Assembly: GCA_002914805.1 (NCBI GenBank)
Contig: JXTB01000762.1
Span: 68,536-132,535 of the forward strand
Source of the DNA: Parasponia andersonii
Taxonomy: Eukaryota > Streptophyta > Magnoliopsida > Rosales > Cannabaceae
Length of the DNA stretch: 64,000 bases
Direction of reading: 5' to 3'
The notes beneath the pieces are model-generated. The model was not told the DNA's origin. It saw nothing but the letters and a program-made list of their open reading frames with translations, and did no database searches. Within the stretch, counting starts at the first letter, position 1, and every line of letters begins with the position of its first letter. Of this stretch, positions 24,129 through 35,100 are shown one piece after another. Both the position numbers and the translations under genes were made by a program.

Positions 24129-25799
24129 ATAAACAATGCGGGGACAAATATGGGGGATAATGCGACGGAATATACTTATGAAGATTTCAAGACATTAATG
24201 GGTACTAATTTCGAGTCTGCCTACCATCTTTGCCAACTTGCGCATCCTCTTCTCAAAGCATCTGCTAATGGAAGCATTGTTTTTAATTCTTCTGTTGCGG
24301 GTCTCATGTCTCTGCCCTACAATTCTATCTATGCAGCATCAAAAGGTACGTATGTATGTTGCAATATATTTTAGATTAGATATTAATATGTGTTTACGTA
24401 AGTTTAAATTCACCGATTAAATTGTAATTATTTATTTACTATTTCAAATAATATTAAAAAATTGATAAACTAAGTAGAATACTAGCTAGCAGTTTCCATA
24501 TGCATGTACCTTCATTTCTTTGGCGGTTCTTCAATCTTTTAATGAAACTTTCATTTTAATTAGCACCTTAATTTACTTCATCAAATTACATTTTATGAGT
24601 TTAAGTATCTATATAAACTGAAATGGAAAATTTTAATTTTAAATTACATTCCAGTTTCTAAACTCAATCATCTCTATATAATTAATTATTCATGATCCAT
24701 ATTCAATTAAATTACACAACTAGAACGTCGTTGAACTTTATTTATACTAATTTCAACTTTAACAGAAAGTGAAATATTTATATTACAATTCCTTTTTATC
24801 CCTTTATTTTTCCTTTCTTTCAACTTTTCTTTCTAACCAAATACTCATTTTTCCTTTTTCTCTCCAAAAATCTATCCCTTCTTTTTCTTCCTTCCATTAA
24901 GTAACTTACCNAATCCTTTCGAAAATTACAAACTATTGAATTTTAAATAAAATAAATTTAAACAGGTAAATCCTACAGGTCTTGGAACACAGTTCGTCAA
25001 AACATTGACCAAATCAAGCCAAGTAGAATCTTGATCTAATGTAACTTTCTGGATAAATACAAAATACAAATAAAGTTACTTAACAAATTTCGTACATTAA
25101 GTTTGGGATGTCCAAGTCAACAAAACGGAAGGGAAAAAAAAAAAGGTGTTGAAGATAAGATGCCAACTAACAAAATCACTTATTGAATTCATGAGCGACT
25201 AAAATGGTTGAAAAGTTCATCGACTATTATTTTCATATGGATTACCCTTTATATCACGAAATGTTTTAAATAAAGAAGAAGTCGTTAGTTTATCACCTTG
25301 TTAGGAACTTTTTGGAGTGGGCAAAGGACAATATCTACAGTAATACTGTTACTCCATGGTTTAACAAAAACCGTTATGGTGGAGTCTGGAATGGTAAGTA
25401 TGCTATATATCCCTATATATACTCCCAAAAGAAGTATTGTTTGAAATAATCAAAATATTTTCATCTCAAAAAAAAAAATAATAATCAAAATATTTTGTAA
25501 CATTATCCTGATATTTTCCATTAAAAAACGGAGATCTTTAAATTTTGTACGCGTGCATAATGAAAAAGAAAAAAAAAAAAAAGTAAAAATTAATGAATTG
25601 TTTGTCAACTTGGTTATTTTTGCACAGAAAGAAAAGGACCCAGTCATGAGTCCGATTAATTTGTCCAACTCCAATTAGCAGAATTGCAGGGACCAACGAA
25701 GTTGCATCGGTGGTGGCCTTTCGTTGTCTCCATGCTGCCTCATATATAAATTGCCGAGTTATTTGTGTCGATGGTGGACTCACTACGAGTGTGCTTTGA
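24129..25799 (+). pseudogene. SDR pseudogene (tropinone reductase-like), exons 1-2 missing
   Basis: 24129-24345 is an intact equivalent of SDR exon 3, the same 217-base length as in the upstream gene, with [23 protein letters not shown] and YAASK, and a normal GT donor. 25300-25392 holds part of exon 4 (EWAKDNI, SNTVTPWF), but the [12 protein letters not shown] part is gone and the following residues are scrambled. 25690-25799 holds the end of exon 5 ([20 protein letters not shown]) and stops with TGA; the region before it is lost. In exon 3 the usual LVNNAG valine has become isoleucine, and the VFISS serine region reads VFNSS. No exon 1 or 2 with the TGG.KGIG motif is seen upstream. It is a decayed duplicate of the gene at 17694-20004. 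Confidence 0.85.
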
Positions 25800-27240
25800 G
25801 TTTTTTAAGTGCTCAATATCTAGTCATCTCGCATAATTTTATTTTCAGCATTTAAATCGAAAATAAAACAATGTTTAGTTTCACACTCGCGCGAGAAAGT
25901 TTTAGTTTTCATTTCTGTTGCTCCTCTAATTGCTATGATTAAATGATATTGTGTTTCTTCTTATTAATTATTTTTTTCATTGCTTTGAGATCGAATAAAC
26001 TATAGGTAACGAATTCGACTCTTATTATTGAGTGGATTTTTTTTTTTTAATTTTTTTGGAAGGTTTGTTGTGGATTATAGGCTCCTTCAATTAGCTAGGT
26101 AAAGATCTTAATGCCATTGACGTTACAGTATGTTGTTTGGTAACACTTTTTTGTATGTTTTCTCTTTAAGATAGAGTAATTTCTTAAGACGTATTACAAA
26201 AATCTCTGCCACTAACTTCATTTTAAAAGTGAAAAATAAATAACCCAAATTTTATGAAACGGTAGTAATGTTTTTCCTAGGCGTAATAATACTAGCGTTT
26301 ACGTTTATGTTTTCATGGGGAATAAAAAATGCAAAACCATCTAAAGGCATGGTATTAGCTATTAAAAAAAAAAAAGTAAAATGCATTCATTAAATGTTAT
26401 TATTATAAAATTTATTTATAAATTAATCTAATTAAAATTAAAATCTCCCCTCTCTCACGCACTCACACTTCGTCTCAAAAATCTTAAACTAATTGCACTA
26501 ACCAGGGTTAGCTTTCTAATCTCATTTTTCCCCCCTAACATAGGACAGTGTTTTCTAATTTATAGTTCTCATTTTCTTATTGAATAAGTTTATAATGTGA
26601 TAAAATAATGATAACTCAAGTGATTAAAAAAGTTTAAAGTGAATAGGTAGCTCCTATTCTAACAAAAGTGTGAACTTACAACTTGGATTTAATTTGTTAA
26701 AGCACACCTAACACAGAACTGATGCCAATAAATAAATAAATACAGTCAACAACAGCTTTTTTTTTCTTGGTATTTTGGTTACATTAGCTACGTTGCCTTT
26801 AAAGTGACAAATGAACTTCCAAATTAGAGGCATGTCTTCCTCCTTTAAAATATATTATACCAAAAAAATTGCTTTTTGATAGCAAGTTCATTGATGAAAA
26901 TAAAAATTTTTTTTAAAAAAAAAATTGATAATAACTGCACAATCTAATGACTTTGCCAATTGTCTTTAATATTGATTGGTGCTCGTGCCTAAACGGTGTT
27001 TAAAAACTGTGGGCAAAGCTGATTTTGGAACGATATGATTAAACTATGCAACCGTGGCACTTTGTTTCCCGTTGGTCCAAGTAAGCGAGACATGAACGGT
27101 TGAGATCGTGCCACGACTCTGTTGCTGGTGTGCATCTGGTGCATTTTTTTTTAATTGCGGCGTGAAAGCATTAAAGCCATAAATAAATAAACAAACAAAC
27201 AACCCCATTATTTATTAATATTGAGATTAAGAGTTTCAAA
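25800..27240. other. Intergenic region between SDR pseudogene and RCC1 gene
   Basis: AT-rich DNA with no supportable gene. Poly-A/T tracts and short simple repeats are all that stand out. The last part leads into the RCC1 promoter. Confidence 0.6.
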
Positions 27241-27269
27241 CAAAAACGTGATTACACTAATACAGACTT

Positions 27270-27439
27270 ACGTGGCCTACCACGTGGCAAGCATTTAGGC
27301 AACCTCGAGAACGGGGGAAGCACAACCTCCATCTTCCAGAAACTTCTAGCTCACTCGTGACTTCACAAAGATAATCCTTCCATGCGGTCCAGATCACTCC
27401 ACGTGTACATAATCCCACGTGGATTCTGACGTGGCGTCA
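27270..27439 (+). promoter_or_regulatory. ACGT-box cluster upstream of the RCC1-repeat gene
   Basis: Within 170 bases lie TACGTGG (27269), CACGTG (27281), CACGTG (27400), CACGTG (27416) and TGACGTGGCGTCA (27427-27439). These are G-box/ABRE and TGACG-type cores bound by plant bZIP and bHLH factors. The cluster starts about 410 bases before the RCC1 start codon and sits in a local GC-richer island, which suggests regulation by abscisic acid, light or stress. The sequence alone does not prove use. Confidence 0.6.
27334..27346 (+). promoter_or_regulatory. Perfect three-unit heat-shock element
   Basis: TTCCAGAAACTTC fits TTCnnGAAnnTTC exactly, the binding site of heat-shock factors. It sits inside the ACGT-box cluster, about 330 bases before the RCC1 start codon. 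Confidence 0.55.
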
Positions 27440-27539
27440 GTTATATCCCTGCAAATGATTCGGCCCTATTTTGTTTAGTCCCCAAAATTTTCTCCATCAG
27501 AAAAAACCAAATTGCAGAAAACGCCCTGCTTTTTTCTTC

Positions 27540-27540
<1 letters not shown>

Positions 27541-27569
<29 letters not shown>
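27541..27569 (+). repeat. (GA)n run in the RCC1 gene leader
   Basis: About 14 GA units lie 110 bases before the RCC1 start codon; a second short GAGAGAGAGAGAG run follows at ~27618-27630. GA/CT-rich leaders are common near plant transcription starts. Confidence 0.9.
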
Positions 27570-27573
<4 letters not shown>

Positions 27574-27678
27574 ATCGGAGCGAGGAAGATTCGAGCTTCT
27601 GAGCTTGATTATGAGCTGAGAGAGAGAGAGTTTTTGAAGAAGCTTTGGTTGCTGGTACAAACTCGAGTTGTGATAGAG

Positions 27679-30600
27679 ATGAATGGCAATGATGGAGAAG
27701 GAGGAGAAGGATACGTGAAAATGGAGGAATGCAAAGAAGCTGTGGTGTATATGTGGGGTTATCTTCCAGGAGCCTCGCCGGAGAAAAGTCCGATACTGTC
27801 TCCGGTGCCGGTCCGGTTACCTGATCGGATTAGCGGCGGAAATTCATGGAAAGATGTTTGCGGTGGAGGCTGTGGATTCGCCATGGCTATCTCAGGTCGA
27901 TTCTCGATACTTATTTCCTTTAAGCGATCTCTGCAAATTTCATTCCCAGAATTTTATTAACAAGCTTATATATATATAGACATATTTCGTTATTTTGTTT
28001 ATATGAACTCAAAAATATATAGATAAATAAATGATAAAATAAATAAACAAAATAAACTAATAATGAATCAATTTTCAAAATCTGGATAATCCTTTAGTAT
28101 CTAGCTTGAATTCTCAAGTAATCCTTTAATCAAAGGAGTAAAGTTACAAAATTTAAAAGCAAAAGAGGTATAGCAATTCTAGATTTAATTTCAGATTTTA
28201 TAATGTAAGCTTAGAATTTGGAGTAACTCAGGGAGAAAATAAGTTTCATTTCAATGGCCATACAAATTTTTCATACTTCACTGTATCTCAAGTACGAGTT
28301 TATGAGTGAGCTATTTATTTAATTATTTATTTATTTTCCTTCATATTCCTGGTCATACAGTTCTTCCGGATTCAATGTATCTTATATTCTGATTCTCTTT
28401 GGAAATGATGCTTGGTTGATGTTGGTCTTATGAACCATGATTGTGTGGATTTTAGGTTCTGGGAAGCTTATTACGTGGGGTTCTGCGGAGGACGAAGCCC
28501 AAATCTACATGACTTCAGGGAAGCATGCGGTAACTCAGAGACACTATAGTTTCTCAAGTTTTCTTTTTATGCCTTTAGACTGTATGATTTTGATTTTGCA
28601 TTTTTTATACCTCGAACCTTTGTTAAGGAGACTCCAGAGCCTTTCTCCCTGCCAACCGAGGCTTCGGTAGTTAAGGCTGCTGCTGGCTGGGCCCATTGTG
28701 TTTCAGTCACAGGTAATCTTTTGTTGTTACTCTAGTAGTACATTGGTTACATTTGTATACCAGCGGTAATTGATTTAATTTACAGGTTTAGACAATGGTG
28801 TTTGGTTTCCTACGATTTCAATTATGAATAGATCTACTGGTTGACCTATGATGAACTTTTCTGTTAGTATTGTTTCTCATTGAACATTGAGATCATGATC
28901 TTTCTTAATATGCAGACCTAGGGGAAGTATATACCTGGGGCTGGAGAGAATGTATTCCCTCTGGGAATATTATCTGTGATTTGGCTACTGCAGAATGTTT
29001 CCAGAAGGATACTGTTGGGAAACAAAACACAATGATACCANAATGTCTTACAGGCGGCCCGAGGTCTCAAGGCTCCAATTTGACGGCCGGAGCAGTTTCT
29101 CATGACAGCAAAAAGGCTGGAGAAGAAGTTGTTAAGAGAAGAAAAATGACATTAGCTAAACAAGAATCTGAAAGCTTGATATCCAGTGATGAATTCTTCA
29201 CAGTTTCACCTAGTGTTATAACTTTGGGTTCTGGAGTAAGGATAACCACGGTTGCTGCTGGTGGCCGGCACACTTTAGCATTGTCAGGTAATCCACGATG
29301 TCATGGCTCATGGGTTAGTAGAAGCCGTTTTACAGGATAGTTGCTTCTTCTTTGTGGTCACACCATATAGTTTTGTAGGTTATATGAAGTTCGAAGCTAT
29401 GGAAGATTTTTGATGTAGGGCAAGACACCTGATGGATCATAATTTTAATAAAAGTTTCAGATATGGGACAGGCGTGGGGTTGGGGCTATGGAGGCGAAGG
29501 ACAGCTAGGCTTGGGTTCTCGGGTAAAGATGGTTTCTACTCCTCATGTCATATCTTGCATTGAGCCACCTCTTCCTGGGAAAGATAGGTCTTCCGCATTC
29601 TCACACGATAGCAAGTTTTTTTCAGCTCAAGCTTCCAAAGTTCCTGGAAATTTTGTGAAGGAGATTGCCTGTGGTGGTCGGCACAGTGCAATAATAACTG
29701 GTATGAATTCTTTGCTAGCTTTGAGTGGTAGCATGGCCTAAAAGCATAACATAGAGAGTGAAGAAATAACTGATTTTTTTTCCTCTTTTTAAGACTGGGA
29801 GTTCTGTTATCTAGATTGAAATGTACTTAGATCTTAGTTGAGCCTAGTCTATCTAGTTTTTACTGACCTTACTTTCTTGGATGGAGATGCCTGTCTGTAT
29901 TGGGTGGGTTTTTTGATGTTCTTTGTTTCCTTTATGAAAATCTTTTATCTACAGATGCTGGGGCATTACTCACTTTTGGCTGGGGTCTGTACGGACAGGT
30001 AAGTCTCCTTGGTTTGTCAAAGACTTATGCTGGATCATTTGCTTGCATTGAATGAAAAGCTGCTTGCTTTTCTTTTTTCTTTTGTGCTCTAACAACGCAA
30101 TTCCTTAAAATAAGATTAATTAGGTAGTGGGATCATAAAATCCTTGGCTTTGCAGATATGACTTTACCAAATTGTCGTAGCCTTTGTCTAGTTAGCTTGT
30201 GTCTTAGGAACTCAATCCAGTGGACAGTGATTTGCAGCACCACGCACATTATATGTGGAGACTCAGGGGCTTTCAGGACTAAATAAATGCCTAGAATGAA
30301 ATTTTATTTTGTGAGCATTCGCATTTATTTACATATTTAGTGACTGACATCTATGATTCAGTGTGGACAAGGTGGTACATATGATCAGCTAAGGCCAACA
30401 TATGTGAATTCATTATCAGCTGTTCGAGTAGAAAAAATAGCTGCTGGACTATGGCATACTCTGTGTGTTAGTGATGAGGGCCGCGTATATGCTTTTGGGG
30501 GCAATCAGTTTGGACAGCTGGGGACTGGCGCTGACCAGGCCGAGGTACATTTAAAAACTTAATGTATCTCATTTTTCCTTCTCCTCTTCTTCTTTTTCGA

Positions 30601-31882
30601 TAATTCACTGGGTAATATTTGAATTTTGTAAGTGCTGGATAGTTTGCTGTTTATTTGAGAACCACAAATATAAAAAGAAATCTGTCTGAAATCTATAAAA
30701 CTTTTCTAAAGAATCAGGCAGCAAATTTATAAGAGAAAGGGCCTTTCAATGCACTTTCGAATATAAGAGAAAAAGAAAATGTGTCTAACTTGGTTTCCAA
30801 GAATTGTTTCTTAAAAAAGTTTTTGAAAAACATCAGTCTTAATAGATGACCATCTGAGTATATCTGGAAGTATCAGCAAAGAGCAACAATCCTATCTTCA
30901 TTTAGAGCATAACAGAAAAACCAAGCTCCTTGTCTCTACTCTGATGAGATCGTATTGCTTTGTACAAGGCTTTAGCAGTCTGGGCTTAGTGTCATATTTC
31001 TGTTGCTTAAACTTCGTCTTACCCTTTTTCTTTTTATACACACACACACACACGCAGACACATATATACGATATAGGTTTCTAAACTAAAATATAGTCCG
31101 TTTTTTATTGCCATACTGATGTCTGAGAAGTTGAACTGTATACACCGACCATAACTTTTGTTTTCCTCCCTCAGAGTCTACCCAAGCTTTTGGATCCGCC
31201 TTGCTTGGAAGGTAAGAATGCCAAGATGGTTTCATGTGGAGCTCGTCACAGTATCATAAGCACAGGTAAGGAGAGGGCAGGTGGAAGGATCCATTTTCAT
31301 TTAAAATAAATAAATAAATGGAAAATTGGAGAAATTAAAGACCATGTTATCAATAATAGTATTTCTCATGGAAGTTTAACCCTTTTCTTTAATGTATACC
31401 GTGTTGATATGGTGTTTGCAGAGGACGGTCAATTATTTAGCTGGGGATGGAACAAATATGGCCAAGTATGTCTCTTGAACTTTCCTTTCTCCAGTCTTTT
31501 TTAGATGGGGCAGTTAATGAGTCCACTTTGAAAAAGGAATTGCAGATTGTTTTAGATTTTATTTGCCCCTTTTGGGCACACAAAGTTAAAAGGCCATACA
31601 TGAAATGGTATTAAGCAATTTGATTAATTTGACATTTCTATTATCTGAAAACTTTTAGATAATGGAAATCCAGAACAGGACCTAATCCATTTGACATCTC
31701 TACTTTCAGAAATTTTCTAGTATGAGCATGACTAAGAACCTATTTCCCCATGTTGGATGCAGCTTGGCCTGGGCGATTCAGTGGATCGGAGTACCCCTTC
31801 TCAAGTTTCGATCACTGTCATGCCTAAGAACATTGCATGCGGATGGTGGCACACGTTACTGCTGGCTGAAACACCCATCTGA
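27679..31882 (+). CDS. RCC1-repeat family protein (beta-propeller)
   Basis: Ten exons: 27679-27895, 28456-28529, 28628-28712, 28916-29287, 29461-29700, 29955-29998, 30362-30544, 31175-31265, 31422-31465, 31763-31882; 489 codons, all introns GT-AG and phases consistent. Repeats of the RCC1 type recur through the whole protein: VYMWGY, KLITWG, EVYTWGW, QAWGWGYGGEGQLGLG, LLTFGWGLYGQCGQG, RVYAFGGNQFGQLGTG, LFSWGWNKYGQLGLGD, each followed by CGxxH-type turns (CGGRHS, AGLWHT, CGARHS, CGWWHT). A ~70-residue insertion with a basic KRRKMT patch lies in exon 4, a possible nuclear signal. It should form a seven-bladed propeller. Plant members act in chromatin, UV-B or ABA signalling or organelle RNA splicing; which applies here is unknown. 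The first in-frame ATG is used; a longer frame upstream lacks an ATG. One codon at 29041 contains an N (NAA), which would be a stop only if N is T. Confidence 0.93.
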
Positions 31883-32048
31883 GTTAGCTGATGCTGAACA
31901 AAGACATGACAGTTTTGCTAGGATTAGAGACATAACTAGATTAGTCATCCTTTTACACACTTCTGGTCCTCGTTTCATGTACATACTAGTTTTTCTGCTC
32001 GTGAAAGCTAGTTCTTTTTTCTTGCGTGGAGGGCCATGTAAACACTAC

Positions 32049-32054
32049 TTTATT
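32049..32054 (-). terminator. Poly(A) signal candidate for the bHLH gene
   Basis: AATAAA on the minus strand lies 146 bases past the bHLH stop codon. It falls upstream, in plus coordinates, of the RCC1 gene's own signal at 32115, so the two 3' UTRs would overlap. Confidence 0.45.
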
Positions 32055-32114
32055 CTTTTAGAAGCTAAAATCTCGTTCAACGACACACTGCATGATCACA
32101 TTTATACACAGATA

Positions 32115-32120
32115 AATAAA
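32115..32120 (+). terminator. Poly(A) signal candidate for the RCC1 gene
   Basis: AATAAA lies 233 bases past the RCC1 stop codon and only 80 bases before the stop codon of the convergent bHLH gene. Confidence 0.5.
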
Positions 32121-32199
32121 GTATAGCTAAAGTAGAGGGTTTGCTCGCATACACTCTCGCTTAAGCCTATTATTATGGCGACGGACGCTGACAACGGGA

Positions 32200-35100
32200 T
32201 CAAATCTTGCTAGAGATGCGATTCTTTGCGTGCTGCAGAAGATGCAAGAGAGGCAAAAATACCTCCATTCTGTGGAAACCCTTGGCAGCCTGAAAATATC
32301 AGTGGATAAAAGAAGTAAAACACAGCACGAACGGAATGTTTTCTTTTATATCAGTGTGCTGAAAACTTGCGTTATATACCTCAACGACAAAATGCGCCCA
32401 CGAATTGCCTGATCGTTTTTCCATCACGCCGTTCAAGATCGCCAAGTCTAGTCGTCTGATCAGTTGAGCGATCTCTAGAAATAGTCCGTGGTCATCACAT
32501 TGCACCTGCAGCGGAAATAGTATTTGTTTTAACGATTACAATTGAAGCTGTCGGTTGACCAATGAGCCTGAGACTTATAGGCGACAAACCTCGATAAGCA
32601 TCTGTCCTGCCTGTTCAATGTCTTTCACGATTATAGGACAAGCTTGGAGCTCACTTCCAAATTCATAAGCCCAGCTTGTCCCGTTTTGCAAACCGTCGTT
32701 TCTCTCGGGAGCTTTTCGGTTCTTGCAACTGGCTACCTGCAAAATAAATAAACAGATAAATATCAATCCATCTGCGCACCAATAATCAGTGGTACTTCAA
32801 ATCCAATATTTTATTTTTATTATAACCAAATTAGTATATAGCAGCTAGCAACAAAAGGCAGAAGAATGTGACATGCTTGATCCATTCAGAAATATTTACG
32901 GGCTAAATGATTCAATGACCATTAATTCAACAAATCTAAAATCCGGCAATTGGTTATCAATGAATCACTTAAAAGGAAAACTATTGTTCGATCTTGATAG
33001 TTGCGTCTCCACCTTCAGAAATATTAAATAGATTCCGAGCCTATTTCTATAGTTCATAGGGTAGATTTGCGTTGTTATGAATGTAATAATCTGATCATTT
33101 CAAAACTGTGTGGAATGATTCAACAACAGGCGATATTTCAGCAAGAAGCAGAAGTACTAGAGAAATCAAAACTAAGTGGAACAATTCAATGACAGTTGAT
33201 ATTTAAGCAATCACCAGAGTTGAGAAATTTCTCAGGCAGGAGCGGCCTTATAAAAAGTTCATTCATTATGAAGTTTTTATTCACTGCCCTGAAACTAATA
33301 CCTTTCAAGGTATATTAATCTGTCGGGAAATCTCAGTTAACAAAATCATTATTGCTGAAATATTCTTTAAAATTCCACCAGAGAATAAATCAACTTCCAT
33401 ACCTCCTGATGCGGGTAGGCCTTCAATTTCTCTGCTTGGTCAGTGACACTTTTTAGATAAAGCATGTGCTTTATGGTATGATCTAAAAGACCATCAATGC
33501 TACACTGAAGTGCCATAAAATATCAAAGGCGCTTGATCAGTGGAAGAGAGGAAAAGAGATTGCATTTTGTAACCAAAACAAAAATTAAAGCAAACAAGAC
33601 ACCCACCTTGGCACCATTTGGCACGAGTTCCCGCAGTTCCTTGACCCTATCCTGGATCAGTTGTCTGTCCCTCGGCCTTGGCCTTTGGTTATTGCCATTT
33701 TTCGTACGGGTAGTTTTGACATTAGTCGACTTTTTTCCCTTACCAGACTGAGCACGACCATGACCTTTCACTTGCTTACCTTCCTCCGTCAATGTGCTGG
33801 TCATGCCATCTAGAGAAGTTGAACTATCAACCTTGGCAAGAAACGGGGATGCAGCGGGGTTTTGTTTCACTGAATGATTGCCCACCCCACAATCTGCATT
33901 TGATTGCACTTTAGGCTGAAAAAAAGTAGACTGCCTTGTTATACATGAGCGGACACTGTTAGATGGGCTAGACAAAGCATCGTCTGAGATGGTAAACGGG
34001 TTCGCGACAACAGCTTCCAACATATCTTCTGCATCACTTCCTCCAGTGAATAATGATGGTTCAATGAAGTCCATGAGATCCTTATTATAAAACATGCTTG
34101 ATTTAACACATGGATCCTCATGAAAGTCAGATGAGTCCAACAAATGCTCTTGAGTTCTTTTCTGGAAAGATGGTCCAAGTGCTTTGTGTAGTTCACAATC
34201 TTCAGAAAATCTGTAGAAACCGTCCATGCCTTTGTAACTGCCATCATAGATTTGACCGTCACCAACTAGTTGTGCTGCCATGTCTCCAGCATAGTGCGGA
34301 TCAACTCTGCTCACGGATTCTCCAAAGAGGTCCACATTGTCACCACTCGATAAAGAATAGGCTAGCAGTTCTTCTTCCAGACAGGATAATCCAAACATCT
34401 TAGTGTCTATCATCTCTAAATTGTTTGCATTGATAGATTGACTAGGAAGAATTGATTCTATCTCTTCTTCACTTGAAGTCTTGAAAAAATCTGGCACATC
34501 TATTCCTTCTCCCGCAAGAATATGTTGTATAGTTCGCAGGGGGATGGACTGATTTGAAGTAGACAAACTGTTTTCCTTCATTCTCTTGCTATCAAAAACG
34601 TCCAGTTTCTCAGCTTTTGGTTGGCTAACGATAAGACCTATAGTCTCATTTAAGTTCTCCATGGGGCCAGACAATGGTGATGATGATGACTGATCCTCAA
34701 TGTTGCCTGTAAACGTGGAATGCATATTCTCCTCCATCAGAGTACGATACATATTCTCCTCCATCAGAGTACGATAGGCATCAAATCTATCTTTGACAAG
34801 ACCAATGATTGCCATCTCTTCAGCAACCTGAAAACTTGAAAGAAATTGAGTGCCAAACATAAGTATGACGATAAGTCAGGTTCTGTAATGTCAGGGACCA
34901 ACAGATGCCTGCGTCATGACCCCCAGAATATGTACTTGCAAACTGTTTAACTACTATGAGATGCAGAAAGACAGCAAAACAGACCACTACGCTAGAGGTA
35001 TTTGGATATGACGCTACCATTACAGTTGATGGATGAAGTTTACAAAACACGCACCCTTTCCAATGAGCCAAGTTGTAAAACCCCATCGGGAAGTACAGGT

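Noticed and set aside
27634-27678. N-terminal extension of the RCC1 protein
   Set aside because: The frame is open upstream but contains no ATG; the first ATG at 27679 gives the expected start.
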